Shown here piece after piece: positions 35,405-47,613 of a stretch of 60,000 bases of DNA. Source of the stretch: Hydractinia symbiolongicarpus (taxonomy: Eukaryota; Cnidaria; Hydrozoa; Anthoathecata; Hydractiniidae). The position numbers and the translations under genes are program-made. The stretch's first letter is position 1, and each line of letters opens with the position of its first letter. Under the pieces are notes generated by a model. The model was not told where the DNA came from. It searched no databases and saw only the letters and a list, made by a program, of their open reading frames with translations. The stretch lies in the NCBI RefSeq assembly GCF_029227915.1, contig NC_079880.1, positions 12,057,501 through 12,117,500 on the forward strand. Reading direction: 5' to 3'.

Positions 35405-37225
35405 TAGGTAAGTTAAACAGGGAAAATATGAAAACGATTGCTACATTCTGGTTTAGAAAAACTAATTTTGCAATATAGCAAGCTAATAACAAAATTTCCT
35501 CGTTCTAAAAGTATTACAATATAATTATTTAAATAAATCTAGCGTCACGTGACATTAAGATATATAACTAAATAGATTAGAATTTTATTTACTTCCAGCT
35601 ACAATAAGTGTTTTAAGAAGTTAAGTAAGAAAAAAAAATTCTTACAGTCACTAATAGTTTTTTCTAATTCATTTTTTTCACGCAGTTTACTGCTCATACA
35701 AAAAATTGCCCTAAAATATGCCGAAAATATATGCATGACAAAAAATAAGAAACGAACTATTTTATTTACATATTGATACGAAAATCGTAACGCATAGCGT
35801 TTTTACATAATATAAGGTTTTTTTTCTAAATCGAAAGTCAGAATCGTCTTTGAAGAGATGGCTCCTTAGTCTTGAATAGTAGCGTTGTGGTTTAATTCTT
35901 CTGTATTAAACGTACCATGGTAAACCATGAACATCTAGAGAAAGTTGAAACTAATTGTAATTGTTCTATGGGGGAATAGCAGATGCTGCTCGTTTTTCTT
36001 TTCAGAGAAACAGAACATGTGAAATGCATGCTCAGTTATCACAGACTACAAACACGGAAAGAAATGAAAAAATTATAATGAGAATAAAGATGAATGAATA
36101 AAGAACTGTGATTCAATTTAAATATGCACTTTATTTATAAGAACTGGTAAAAAATGCTATGACATTCAAAACATGGATGACTAAATAAGTCACAATTCCC
36201 TTGAAAGAAAAGTTCTAAAAATAAATGTTTCAGACCATTCGAAATTTACACACAAAAAATTGTTTTCTGATGATCGAGGCTCATCAATATCCTTTAAACA
36301 TACGAAATTGAAACTTGATGATTTTCATAAAAATAATTCTTGCAATAAAAATGAGCATAACGCAGAATTGAAAATATCGAGGTCAAATATTTAGATAAAT
36401 GACACGCTTTTTTATGAGCATAAAGCTTATTCGGGCTCGATAGGAGAATGTCTTGAGCATGAGCTGAGCACATGTCAAGCCTTAGTGAATCCTTCTGATA
36501 TGTGTTTTTTCCTCTGTTGTAAGTATTTTAATTAGACACATACTTTTCTAATTCCTTATATAGAATTAAACTTCTTACTTAAACTCGCCTTGTGTAATTA
36601 CACCTTTAGTTTAGTTGCTGTTTTTTTAGAAAGTAAAAATAAGACCGTTCATAAGCCAAAGTTTAACCAAAATTTAAGTTTTTAATTTGTTTCTGCAATA
36701 AGCCTACGCTAAACCTGATTGTGTTTTTCGCATAAAAATATCACAGCCTGGTTTTGAATTTTTCAGTATCTGCTGTTGCCAATGGATGAAAGAAAAAATT
36801 ACGTTGTTTAAAAATTTTAATTAGGTTATCGCAATTTCGATGAAGAAATAGTAGACTTAGTACGTTCCTTTTTTTTGGAAAAGCCATAATTAGAGACCAT
36901 GTGCACCTAATTATCTAGGTCGAAATAAAAGTTTTGACATTTAAGCCCATAACTGATCAGTGGGTGATAAACTTTGCTTGCATTATGTTTTAAATTAACA
37001 TTTAACGCTTACTAAAAATAGATTTTGGTTGGGCACCAATGCTTTTAGAAGCTCAAGGCTATTTCCCTTGTTTTTGAAGTAAATACACACTGAAAATGAT
37101 TAACAGGAAAATAAGAAAGTGAGACTTCTCAATTACCTCTACACGAAGATCTTAAAGTACATATTCCATAAACTCAATTCATTCCATTTTGTTGTTAAAG
37201 AACAATCCTTCAAATGTAATTCTTG
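35405..37225. other. 3' flank of the LRR locus, no gene seen
   Basis: AT-rich. Contains the presumed 3' UTR of the minus-strand LRR locus. No exon, RNA or repeat end was recognised. Confidence 0.4.
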
Positions 37226-40200
37226 CTATTCCAAATGACCACGTTCTTTTAAAATCACCTTAAATTTCTTTGACGCCACTTCCAGAGATGGAAATGTGAT
37301 TGCCTTGTTTTCATTTAGCACCAATCTATTCACATATTGTGTCAACTCCACAATAAACTTCATATGAGCATCTGTGATGTTGCAATCACTTAGCGTGATC
37401 GATTCTAACTTTACATAACATGAAATGCATATGTAATTCGATAGAAACGAAATATCAGCACTGGTAATCAGCTTATTACCAGACAGGTCAATGTTTCTTA
37501 CCATTGTCAAGATAGATCCAACAACTTTGGATTCTTCAGGTTGCAGATTTCAATGACTTAGAATTAATGTTTGCAAGGTATACCTTTTTAAATAATGCAG
37601 GGTATCTTTCAAATGATTTAACCCTACAGAAGAGATTCTCTTGTTTTGCTTTAAATTGATTTCCTTCGTATGAGGCACAATGTCACATACACTTCGTAAA
37701 AGAATATCATTCAAATTGCAGTGCTCGAAATTGACAGATTCCAGTTGATTTGACAATGGCAACTTTGCCATAGAAAGATGAGCAAAGTCATTTTCCGCCA
37801 TATTTCTGTTGTTATCCAGGTTAATTTGTTTTACACTTTGAATTAAACCTGCCATTGAATCGAAATGTGTCGCAGCTAAATCGCAACCTTTAAATTTCGC
37901 GATCTCCAATTTACCCATCTCGGATGATTTGATGGATCCTGAAAATGCTCTGAATCCAATCGCAGTTACTCTTTTGTTATTACTCAAATCCAATTCTTTG
38001 ATGCATATGCTCAACAAAGACAAACACTCCACATGTTTATCTTTCAGATTGTAGCTAGCCAATGAGAGAGATGATAGTTTGAGTTTATCAATTGCATTTC
38101 AGACTGCGCTGGACAAAAGTTTCAAGCCAATTGGTGTTAAAAATTTGTTGTTGCTTAAATCCAAAGTAGGTATACGTGGAGCTAGATTGCACAGTGCTTT
38201 CAAATGATATCCTGGTAGACTGCATTTACTGAGAAGAACTTCCTTGGGGTTGCTAAAGCAATCGCTGATGGATGCTTCAGCGAGAAGATACAGACAAGAT
38301 GGCGTGGTTGACCTGTTGTTACTTAAATCTAACTTTGTAAGAAAAGGGACCATCTGAATCATCTTTTCAACATGCTCTGCATTAGGGTTGATATCGTTTA
38401 ATATCAACACTTCCAAATGGATTTTAGCTGCACTTGTAACCGCATGACATATAGCATCCATGACATCAGATGTTTTATCGTTCTGTTACAGCTTAAGTCT
38501 AACTTTTTAACCAATGGTATAATAGTTGATATAGCTTTAAGGTGCAACGCATTAATATTGCAATCACGCAGTTTTATTATTTCCAATTTTTTGTACTTAG
38601 TGTTAAGTAAAGCAACAGTGATGTATTGGAGACCCATTGAAGATATGAATCTTTGTGCTGACAGGTCTAATTCCTTCATGTAGGGGATAAAGGCAGATAT
38701 CTTTTGCAAGTGATCGTCTGTAATGTTACAATCAATTAAAGACACCTTGGGAATAGCATAATTTTTTAAAATTTTCCTTGGATTGATTAAACAAGGCGAA
38801 TAACGCTTCCGGCGTTATTGTGGTGTTATCGTCAAGTACAAGATTTTTCAACTTTAGAAATATGCTTGTCAATGATTCTAATTTGTCTTCATCCATATTA
38901 CAAGTTTTCAATGTTAGTGTTTCCAAATTGGACCATTTTGCATTAAAGATGTTATGTGCCAAAACCTGCAATCCTACAGCACTAATTTTCCTGTTAGTGC
39001 TCAAATCCACCGCTTTGACATTCGAAATGAGTTCTGCCAATGCAATAATTTGTGGGTCTCCGAAGTCACAATCAACGAATATTTAGTCTTTTAGCTGTGT
39101 GGATAATGTTTGACAAGTATTTGCATTGGTGTTGAGTAAAAATTGTGAACTGGAAATCAATTTTTTTCAAAAATGGAACCATGCCACCCATACATTTTAA
39201 ATGTGCTTCAGATAAGTCGCAGTAGGATAAATCAACTGTCTCTAGTCTACTATTTGAATTTTCTGCTATTTGAACAGCAATCACTTTTAAACTTTGTGGA
39301 GTAATTCTTTTGTTACCAAACATTTGTACTTTCCGTAATACAGGTAGCATTGGCGTAATAACTTGAATCTCTTCTTCACTCAAGTTGCATTCATGCAAAC
39401 AAAGTGTATCCAATTTTGAAGCATTACTGTTTGAGTGCTGCTGCAATTGAATTGCCAATTTTCTGTATCCCTCTTTTGTTATTAATGCATTTTTTTGAAT
39501 ATCAATCGTAGAGAAAATGCTTTTCATTTTACAAATAGCATCCATATGCTTGTCTGTTAAAAAGCAATTCGATAATTCTAAGCTGTTTAACAGACTGACA
39601 CATTCGCTGGAAAGAACTTTCGATTATTTCTCCAGGATGCCTAATGGCAAAAAAGCTATATTGTTGAAGGTCAGTTCTTGAACCAGCGGCAACATATCAG
39701 CCAACAGTTGCATACTAGTTTCATTAATATTTGGATGCACAAACTCCATTCGTCGTAAAGCTAAGCCATCAGACGAGCAAAAAGAATTTGCGAAAAAAGA
39801 ATAATCTAAAGGCAGCAACGTAAAATTCTCTGACCAAATGAAACTATCCAGTAGGGGCACCAGCATTATTAAAGCTTTTATTTGATTTAACGATAGATCA
39901 CAATTCTTTATGGCGAGGTATTCCAATCTAATGTTTGTTTCTGTACAGATTTGTGTTAAGAATTGCCATCCAAGTTGAGTAATGTGATTGTTTTCACTCA
40001 GATATAATGATTTAATAGCCTTGATTACGATGCTCAATGACTTTAAGTGTTCATCAGCAATGTTACAATTCGCAACACAAAGACAATCTAGCAAGTATAT
40101 TTTTGAAGTCTTCACTGCTTCAGCCAGATAAGTATAACCTTTGCTTGTAATTTGTTTATTTCCACTGAAATCAAGTTCTTGTATAAATGGTAATAATTGT

Positions 40201-43014
40201 GAAATTGGTGCAATATTAACGTCAGTTAATATTGCAATTTGAAATGTCCATAATTCGAAGTTTGTTTATTGGCGAGGGAGTGATAGTGTTACAAATCAAC
40301 TCAAGTATTTCTATTGTAAGATTTCCGCTTCCCGACAGATTCAACTCCTTTGCTTTTGTAAGATATGTATAGAAACCACGGTGGTAATTCTCTTGGGGAA
40401 AATCCTAGTCCTAAAAAAATAAGTTTATTATTGTTGATTATGGTTACTCCATTGGGCGTATCCATCATTCTCAGTACGTCAGACTCTGTAATAAAGTGGT
40501 TACTTCCTATTTTAACTTTATCCAATATTGGTAACATTCTTTTAATCTCATGCAAATCTTTATTCTGTAAATTACAGTGTTGGAGATAAATGCTTGAAAG
40601 TTTGCATGTACCTAAACGCACAGACTTGGTGAGGCTGTGTAGACCAAATTTTTCTTTTCCTACAAATGACATGCTGCCGACAAAATTCAAAATGGGGCGC
40701 AAAGCCTCAATTTGACGTAGGGTTAAATTGCAATTATCAAAGTCTAATCTCTCTAACATATAACTATCAGCACTTATTACTACGTCTGCTATGTGCTGCA
40801 AACTTTTCTCCGTCAGTGATGCCTTATTATTAAGATAAATTCGAATTATTCTTGTAAACATATCCTTTAACACCATAATTTGTTCGTTTATAAGATTGCA
40901 ATTTGAGAGATCAAGGGTATGTAATTTTAGCACCTTTGCATACACAATTTCATTTGATAATACACTCCATCTTTTATTTGTTATGCCTTTGTTTCGTTCC
41001 AAGGAGACGTGTCCTATTAAAGGTACTGCTCTGGAAAATGCTTCTAAATGATTATCAGTGAAATTACATTCGCGAAATGAAATGTTACCTGACTGACTTT
41101 TACCGTTGCAGATAGCATTGGAAAAACACTTTATACTTTCCACAAACATCGCTGTATTGCAACTAAAGTCCACCTCACATGAATGTAACGCGGCAACGCA
41201 CAATTCTGTCAATAGTGATCCCTTTAAATTGCAAGAGGTGAGATCTAGTTTCTTAAGTTTTATCATTTTTGTCTTTGGGAAATTGAAACATTTTATTGGT
41301 TCTAAGGATTTGTTTTCGCTCAGATCGAGCATGGAAAGTTATACCCCACATTTTAACAACGCAACAACACCATCTTGTTCAATACCGCAATTTGAAAAGG
41401 AAAGCTCATCGGTTCGAATATGAGGTGCTTCAGATAGTGTGTTTGCTAAACATTTTCACCCTTTTGCAGAGATGGATCTCTTCTTGTATAGGTTGACTTG
41501 TCTTACGGATGGTACGAGTATGCAAAGTGCTTGAAGGTGATCATCTGTGAAATTGCATGCAGAGAGATTAAGACTATCCAAAATGCTGCGGATAATTTCC
41601 GGATAACGGATGGTTTAATGAGAATATTGTTTGAGATATCGAATGACTTGAGGCGAGGAATTAAATACTTTAATGCTTCCAAATGATCATCCGTGATGTT
41701 GGAATCGCTTAGGCTGAGCGATTCCAAGAGATACAAGCCGTCTTTAAAAAATCTTTCGCCTATGTTCCTAAACACAATCGGTGTTAGTTTTCTATTTTTT
41801 CGAATGTCTAATGTTGACATAGAACAAATATCATCTACTATGTTTTCCAAATGCGAATTAGTTAGATTAAATTCCGGTAACTGTAGCTTTTGAATACCAC
41901 ACCTTTTTTCTGTCAATAGTTGATGGAGCTCTTCTTTCAGTGTGTGTTCATTTACATGTACATAGTTTTTCCACCAAAAAGTAACGGAATTTGATTCCAT
42001 AAGTCTTAACAAACAACCGAAATGATTATCATCAAAATTACAATTCACAAAATAAAGGTACTTAAGCACAGAATCCTTGTTATTAAGAATCATGTCTGTA
42101 AGCATCTCAAAATGCTTAGATAAAAGATTCTGATCATACAGATTAACTTGCCTTGATCAAACAAATAATACAGAAACTGTTAGGATATTGTCATTTGTGA
42201 TTGGACTTGCAAAATTAAATGTACCGACTGTGTTGTTTTCGTTTGGGTATAGCGTTTCTAGAAGAGTCTTCCATGATAAGTTTGTCATCAGGGTATTATT
42301 GGTACAATTCACTTCGTCAATCTGGTGAAACAGTTTTGCCATTTCCATCATATCATTATCTGTAAAGTTGCACCATGTTATGTCAAGCGTGTCTAGTCGC
42401 TTATTCTATCTGAAATGCATCTCAATCCTTCTGATGAGATTCGCGAATTTCCTTGAAATGCTAAGTAGTTGAGAGAAGGTATAACATCAGAAAGAGATTT
42501 AATATGATCAACAGTTAAGTCACAAGCTATTAATTCTAAGCGTTCTAATAATAACGGATCAGATTGCTGACAAACTTGTGATAGGAACTTTAGACCTAAT
42601 GGAGATTTTCCTTATTATAATTCAGAATAGCTGACTTTATTCTTGCTATGACGGGACACAATGCAGCCAGATCTTCGTCATTGATATCACATTCTTCAAA
42701 GTTTATATGTTCTAAACGGTTTAAACCAGAGGTTAACAAAGCATCTGTGAAACTTTTCCATCCACTAACACTGATACAAGTGTTGTGAGATAAGTTCAAG
42801 TTCTTTATGTATGGAGCAATTTGTTGTAAAACCTTCAAATGGAAATCTTGAAGGTTGCATTCGTATAATATCAATTCGCCAAGTAGCTATGCATCAGCTT
42901 GATGCAAGTAGTTATAAAGTTTGTCCAAATTGTCAGGAGTAAGGTTCTGGTTTCCACTGAAATTGATTTCTCGACAATATTTACTTCCCATTTGGTCGGT
43001 ATGTAGAAAATGTG
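37226..43014 (-). pseudogene. Giant leucine-rich-repeat exon of a HEPN-LRR protein, decayed
   Basis: Read from 43014 downward the strand encodes about 1,900 residues of ribonuclease-inhibitor-like LRRs in a double unit of about 55 residues: CNLxDxHLxxL, then PxLKxLDLSxN, then ITxxGLxxL. That gives roughly 34 double units. The reading is broken by in-frame stops (about 42157, 41457, 41343, 39624, 38099, 37550) and by frameshifts near 42600, 41500, 40380, 39070, 38740 and 38430. Some stops replace conserved codons: TGA for Trp in the KGW position near 41457, and TGA for Cys in a CNL motif at 37550. It is joined to the HEPN exon by a 100-bp GT-AG intron (43015-43114). LRRs of this kind bind ligands in immune receptors. 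Sequencing error could explain indels but not the substitutions. Confidence 0.8.
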
Positions 43015-43114
43015 CTGGAACTAAAAATATATGGAAGTGTAACACAATAAAATCAGAATGTAATTCAATAAAAACAAGGTCACAACATTCATTAATAACA
43101 ACAGCACATTTTAC

Positions 43115-44037
43115 CTAAAGATCCTGATATTGATAACTCTTTTTCTTTTCTATTTCTTCCTTTGCCAATTCATTTTGGCTGTCAACCCTTTCCTCCAGTG
43201 AGCCAACATCAGCAGCTAGTAAAGTCACACGATCATATATTTCCAGTAGATTGTATGTAGACCTTTCTTTTTCTAGCTGGATACCATCTAACTGATTGCG
43301 TGTTTTCAACACTTCACTTTGTCTGATGCTTTTTTCTGTTTCCACTTTTTGTTGCATTATGTCATGCCTTTTATAAAGATCTTTATGATCGCTTACAATC
43401 TCCGAAAATCTTCTTTTAAAGCCAGTACAGTCCTTCAATTTATCGTAGCATAAATCCACTTGTGACTTTATAATGGCATTACGATATTCATATGTACAAT
43501 CTAAAGGACAGTTATAAAGCTCTTGGATTGAAGATACTTGGAATTGAAGTCCTGTTAAAATAATTAAAAGTTCCGACCAAAATGTTTTAAATTCTGTATT
43601 GGACATACTTGTGTTTCCATAATGTGAAAGTTTGTTTCTAAATGCTCGCAAATGCAACAAGTATCCAGCAATGCTCTTGTCCTTTACTTGTGGGGTTTTG
43701 GCCTTCCAGCCTCCAATTGGTGGGGTAATACTCGCACAATTCTGTATAACTAAACAAATCAAGGTGACGTCAAATTCTTCGTATTGAGTCTCTTTTGATG
43801 TTGGATATAATAAGTCCCATTCCGTGTCTTTTATAATTTTCTTTCCTTTAAGCTTTTAAGAATGTTGGCTGAAACAACAGTAATTTTTGGTATAACAACT
43901 TTTTATTTTGTGGCAAGCCATGTTTACACATAATATGAAGACCAGCTCTTCTTCCAGCGTAGTTTAAACAAGTTAACAGCCTAATATAGTTTTCATTGTC
44001 TCTGATTATGCTGTTCTGACAAGGAATGGCTAATTTT
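43115..44037 (-). pseudogene. DZIP3-type HEPN domain plus coiled coil, N-terminal exon of the HEPN-LRR locus
   Basis: The exon starts after a strong acceptor (CCCTTTTTTTTAG, 44038-44050). It encodes RDNENYIRLLTCLNYAGR, then DTEWDLLYP, FDVTLICLVIQNC, PPIGGW and the motif RNKLSH (43622-43639), an RX4H signature of HEPN ribonuclease-type domains. Coiled-coil-prone sequence follows (HDIMQQKVETEKSIRQSEVL...), ending at an AG|GTAAAA donor. These blocks match what I know of the DZIP3/hRUL138-like HEPN family, common in cnidarian and other invertebrate immune-like proteins. A one-base frameshift near 43857 and a TAG codon directly before the donor suggest decay. No NACHT or death-fold domain lies between it and the LRRs. 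Confidence 0.7.
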
Positions 44038-44387
44038 CTAAAAAAAAGGGAGCTGAAGCATAATACGATAAATATACAGTACAGCCATTTGCCGATAAAA
44101 TAAGTACGTTCATTAGAATTTTTTCCAAAGTTGGGAACTCATTCAAACGAAAGGAAAAAACAGTGATCAATTATGCACGTATGATTGTTTTCAGTGTGAT
44201 CAAATATTTAAAAGGGTTTGATCTGGTTTATACTCCTGTTGATTTATTTTGTACAGGATTAAAAATAAACGACAATTATTAAATAAAGTGAGTTTCGTTT
44301 TCTCAGATGATAAATATTTACATCGGTACCTACTATATGAAGCTCATGAAAGATAAGAAAGAATAAGATGTTGTTCATACAAATATG
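44038..44387. other. Upstream of the HEPN exon
   Basis: Intron or 5' flank of the HEPN-LRR locus. No earlier exon recognised. Confidence 0.4.
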
Positions 44388-44499
44388 TTGCGCGACAACA
44401 AGTGGCTATGGCCTTTTGTCTCTCACCGGCGCTGCGCTCATTGACACTCGCCGTCCGATATGCAAAAAAAGGGACAACAGGTCCTGGGATTGAGGTTGT
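44388..44499. mobile_element. MITE fragment related to the palindromic element at 57.2 kb
   Basis: The right edge reads ACAGGTCCTGGGATTGAGGTTG, close to the right terminus of the MITE at 57195-57297 (ACAGGTCCTGGGATCCAAGTTG). The left terminus is not clearly conserved. The interior is GC-rich (CACCGGCGCTGCGCTCATTG). Confidence 0.4.
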
Positions 44500-44855
44500 G
44501 CAGCTAATATATGATTCTGAGAATATAGAGACTTATTTTCTAATTCGCTGTACTTAACCTAAAAAAGCCTTATTTAGTTTCCAATTTTTGAGATAGGGAA
44601 GACTCTGAGAACTTTGACTAGCAGTGTGTCATCTTATTTCGGAAAATAAACACCAATTTTAACAACAAATTAAACAAATCTGCTTATATTAGAGATACAC
44701 AAACAGTTTTAATGTCAACGGTTCAAGAACTAATTGACATGTGACCGCTTTCATGCCTTGCACGCCCTTGAAAAATTTAAAATCACGTGACCTGCCTGGG
44801 CCGCACATACGAAAATAAATTCAAAAATCCACAAACCTCTTGGTGTATTAATTTA
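44500..44855. other. No gene seen
   Basis: AT-rich spacer. Confidence 0.4.
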
Positions 44856-44996
44856 TCTATATTATAATACCCGGATACGTCTGCCTCTCTGTCTGTCACG
44901 CAAAATGGTAGCTTAGCTGCGCAAGTAGCGAGACGCACGTGATGCGGTATAGAAAGGACGGGCGAATCCGTGGATTTTCCACGGGCTAACGACTAT
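44856..44996 (+). mobile_element. Short Helitron-like element (family H1), single copy
   Basis: Preceded by A. It starts TCTATATTATAATACCCGG, contains CTGTCTGTC, then GGACGGGCGAATCCGTGG, and ends in the hairpin CCGTGGATTTTCCACGGG followed by CTAACGACTAT (CTAT where others have CTAG). At 141 bp it is shorter than the units at 16.3 kb because the middle is deleted or different. Confidence 0.65.
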
Positions 44997-45245
44997 ACAT
45001 TTTAATACTGCATGAAAGTACAGAAATCTGTTGATTTTATGTGCTCTGTAATGTTAACATATCAGCTTTCATTCGAACAGAAAGACGAATGAATCAGAAG
45101 AAGTTCGAGTTGGGTACAAATTGGGGCTGTATGAACAAAATAACAAACTTAACAAAAAACTAAATGGTTATATCAATCGTCCTCAAATGTCTCTGGCTTC
45201 TAAACCACTCATTCTGGGTGTCATGTTCTTTGGACAGTTAGGGTT
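44997..45245. other. Spacer, no gene seen
   Basis: Possible 3' UTR of the minus-strand exon pair that follows. Confidence 0.3.
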
Positions 45246-45650
45246 CTAACTCCAGTTTTGAAAGGTTTCTCGCGACGCGATGACATGATATTCCAGCATA
45301 TAGATTTTCACCCTGTTTTCATTTTTGAATTTGTCGTGGAAATGTCCGATGATCACAGTAACCTCCGGTTGTTCAGGTACGATAACGGTTCCGAGAGTGG
45401 TGCTGCAAAATACCTAGAGGAGAAGAAACATTTTAATTAGCGAGATGGAAATTCCAAGAAAGGTCACTTTTGAGAAAAAAAGAAATTGTATATACTTGGC
45501 AACATAAAAAAAATATTTGCAATGTGATAACACTCACAATTTTAATTGCTTCTTGTCCTGATATCGGATCCTTCATCTTTTGCAGTTGACATCGGTTAGA
45601 TTTGAGTAGGCGATAACGCGCTTCTTCTCGCAGGGTAGACCCTCTTCATC
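45246..45650 (-). CDS. Unrecognised gene fragment, two terminal exons
   Basis: On the minus strand an open segment (about 45642-45538) with EEARYRLLKSNRCQLQKMKD ends at an ATT|GTGAGT donor, phase 0. A second exon (45413-45246) follows a CTTCTCCTCTAG acceptor and encodes TTLGTVIVPEQPEVTVIIGH, then ENRVKIYMLEYHVIASRETF, ending with TAG. The joined reading is in phase and has a protein-like composition (alternating beta-type residues). I do not recognise the family. The upstream acceptor is weak, so the first exon's start is uncertain. Confidence 0.4.
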
Positions 45651-45959
45651 GACAATTTATTATTATCTTCCAGGTGTTTTACAAAACATCGTAACCCCCT
45701 TTCGGTGGAGGTCTAGGTAGTCGTTCCTCGCAACAAGCACAGCACATGCAAACAAACACTGATTTAAAAAATATCGAAACTTTTTTTTTTATCAAAAAAT
45801 TGCACATGAATGCCTTTAAGTATCTTGTGAAACTAATCTTTATTAACGTTTGACTTTAATATCAACGTACTCTTGTATCTCTCGCTTATTTTTAGCATTG
45901 CAATGTTTTAACAAATGAGTGCGAACATAGAAACCGGTTTCAAGTTAATTGATAATTTA
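45651..45959. other. Spacer, no clear exon
   Basis: No recognisable exon. Upstream sequence of the exon pair. Confidence 0.3.
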
Positions 45960-47080
45960 ATAGTCGTTTTTAGCCAGTGGAATAATCCACTTATATGCAG
46001 AGTAACAATGAAAAAAATACTTTATTTAATAAAAAAAATTGCCCGTTGCTTTCATCGTGTAGTTCTAAAGATTTTTGATGACATCATCAACTCGCCCGTT
46101 ATGAAATGAATTCAGGCATCCAGATTTTGGAAGCTTACCCAATTTGGTTCCAGGTTGTCCTTAGTTAACCACGCAGAAAAAAAATGACTGACGTCACTAT
46201 CGTTTCTAAGTTATTTGACCTCAACGTTTTAAGAGCATTGTAATGACTTTATTGGTTTATAATGATGATGAGTCGATAAAGCCCGTGGAAAAATTCACTT
46301 AGACAGGATAACAGTAAAAAGAAACCTTATTTAAATTTTGATGACGTCAGCAAGGAACTGTCAAGAAACAAAATATGTGGTATTGTTAAGCGGTTAATGA
46401 GGTATAAGGGTTTAAAATTTTTGCTGACGTCAGCAATGCGCTGTCAAAAGCCCAAAAATTTTTTTCAGAAATATGTATACCTGTTGCCTTCATAGTATAG
46501 ATCTTGAAACGCTGATCAAGAAAATGCATAGGATTATGTACTTTGGATAAACGGTTGCAGAGATATTAAGGTTTGAATGTTTTTTGATGACGTCATCAAA
46601 CCGTCCATTCCGAAACGGATTGGGAAACCAGGTTTTGGAAAATTACCCAAATTGGTCCTAGGTGCTCCCTAGTTACCTACGCGGTGAAAAATTATTGACG
46701 TCACAACCTCGTTTCCAAGTTATTTGTCCTCTAAGTTTTAGGTGCACTGTATTGGCTTCATTAATTGAATATAGGATATTGACGTTAAAGTAGTGTTATT
46801 GACGTCGCGCTGTAACGTCAGAAAATTTAACATATTAGACATAAGTTTTTCGGCAACATCAAAGGAAAATGACGATATCCACTTTGCCTGTTACAGACAC
46901 ACAGACACACAGACACTCTCCGTATTATTATAACAGATTGAAGTTTAATTAGTGTTATTAACGGCATGCCGTAACGTCACAAAATGCAACAGATCATGAT
47001 TTTATCGGCGGCAGCTTAGGAAAATGACACATCCACTCTGGCGGTCACAGACAGACACAACTTTCATATTATTAGAAAGA
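45960..47080 (-). mobile_element. Composite Helitron (family H2), second locus
   Basis: Same plan as 13576-14859. A 5'-truncated unit (45960-46267; hairpin AGTGGAATAATCCACT) comes first. A full unit follows (46268-46937; minus-strand start TCTGTTATAATAATACGGAG, 3' hairpin near CCCGTGGAAAAATTCAC). Then there is an extra 5' module only (46938-47080). The partial unit is truncated at the same internal point as in the other locus. Contains TTGATGACGTCATCAA and CATTCCGAAACGGATT. The small plus-strand frame 45915-46109 is a by-product. Confidence 0.65.
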
Positions 47081-47610
47081 ATAGTCGATAAAGCCCATAG
47101 AAAATCCACTTACGCAGAAGAACAATAAAGAAGATCCGTCATTTGAATTTTGATGACGTAAGCAATAACCCGTCGATACACGAAAAATGTTTTTCTTCAG
47201 GGATTTGTTTGGGCAATGCCTCTATTGTGTAGAGCTTGAAAGAGTGATCAAGAAAATATATGTGATCGTGTTCTTTTGATGAACAGTTGAAAAGATTTGA
47301 GGTTTAAAGGTATTTCGATGACGTCATCAATCTGTCTGTACAGAAACTGGCGGCGAGACCAATTTTGGTCCACGGTAGCCCCTAGTTACCCATGCGAAAG
47401 ACGACGTTACATATTTCCAGCCGTTTCCAAGACATAACATAAAAGTGCTACTTCAAAAAAGGTTTTGTCGTCATTTAAATTCATTAACGTCGCGCCGTAA
47501 CGTCTAAGCAGTTAACAAATAACTGTAAATAAACTGCAAATAACATAATTCATAAGAAAACAAACACATCTACTATGTCTGTCACAGACACTTCGTATTT
47601 TTATATAAGA
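47081..47610 (-). mobile_element. Helitron (family H2), internally shortened copy
   Basis: Begins at the plus-strand left with ATAGTCGATAAAGCCC (3' end, minus strand) and a reduced hairpin (CATAGAAAATCCAC). It ends at 47610 with CTTCGTATTTTTATATAAGA (5' end TCTTATATAAAAATACG). It carries the same GATGACGTCATC core and a CTAGTTACCCA-type segment. It abuts the preceding composite element. Confidence 0.6.
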
Positions 47611-47613
47611 TTT

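Noticed and set aside
38417-39086. Plus-strand frames opposite the LRR repeats
   Set aside because: They are antisense shadows of the LRR coding strand, whose repeat pattern is unmistakable on the minus strand.
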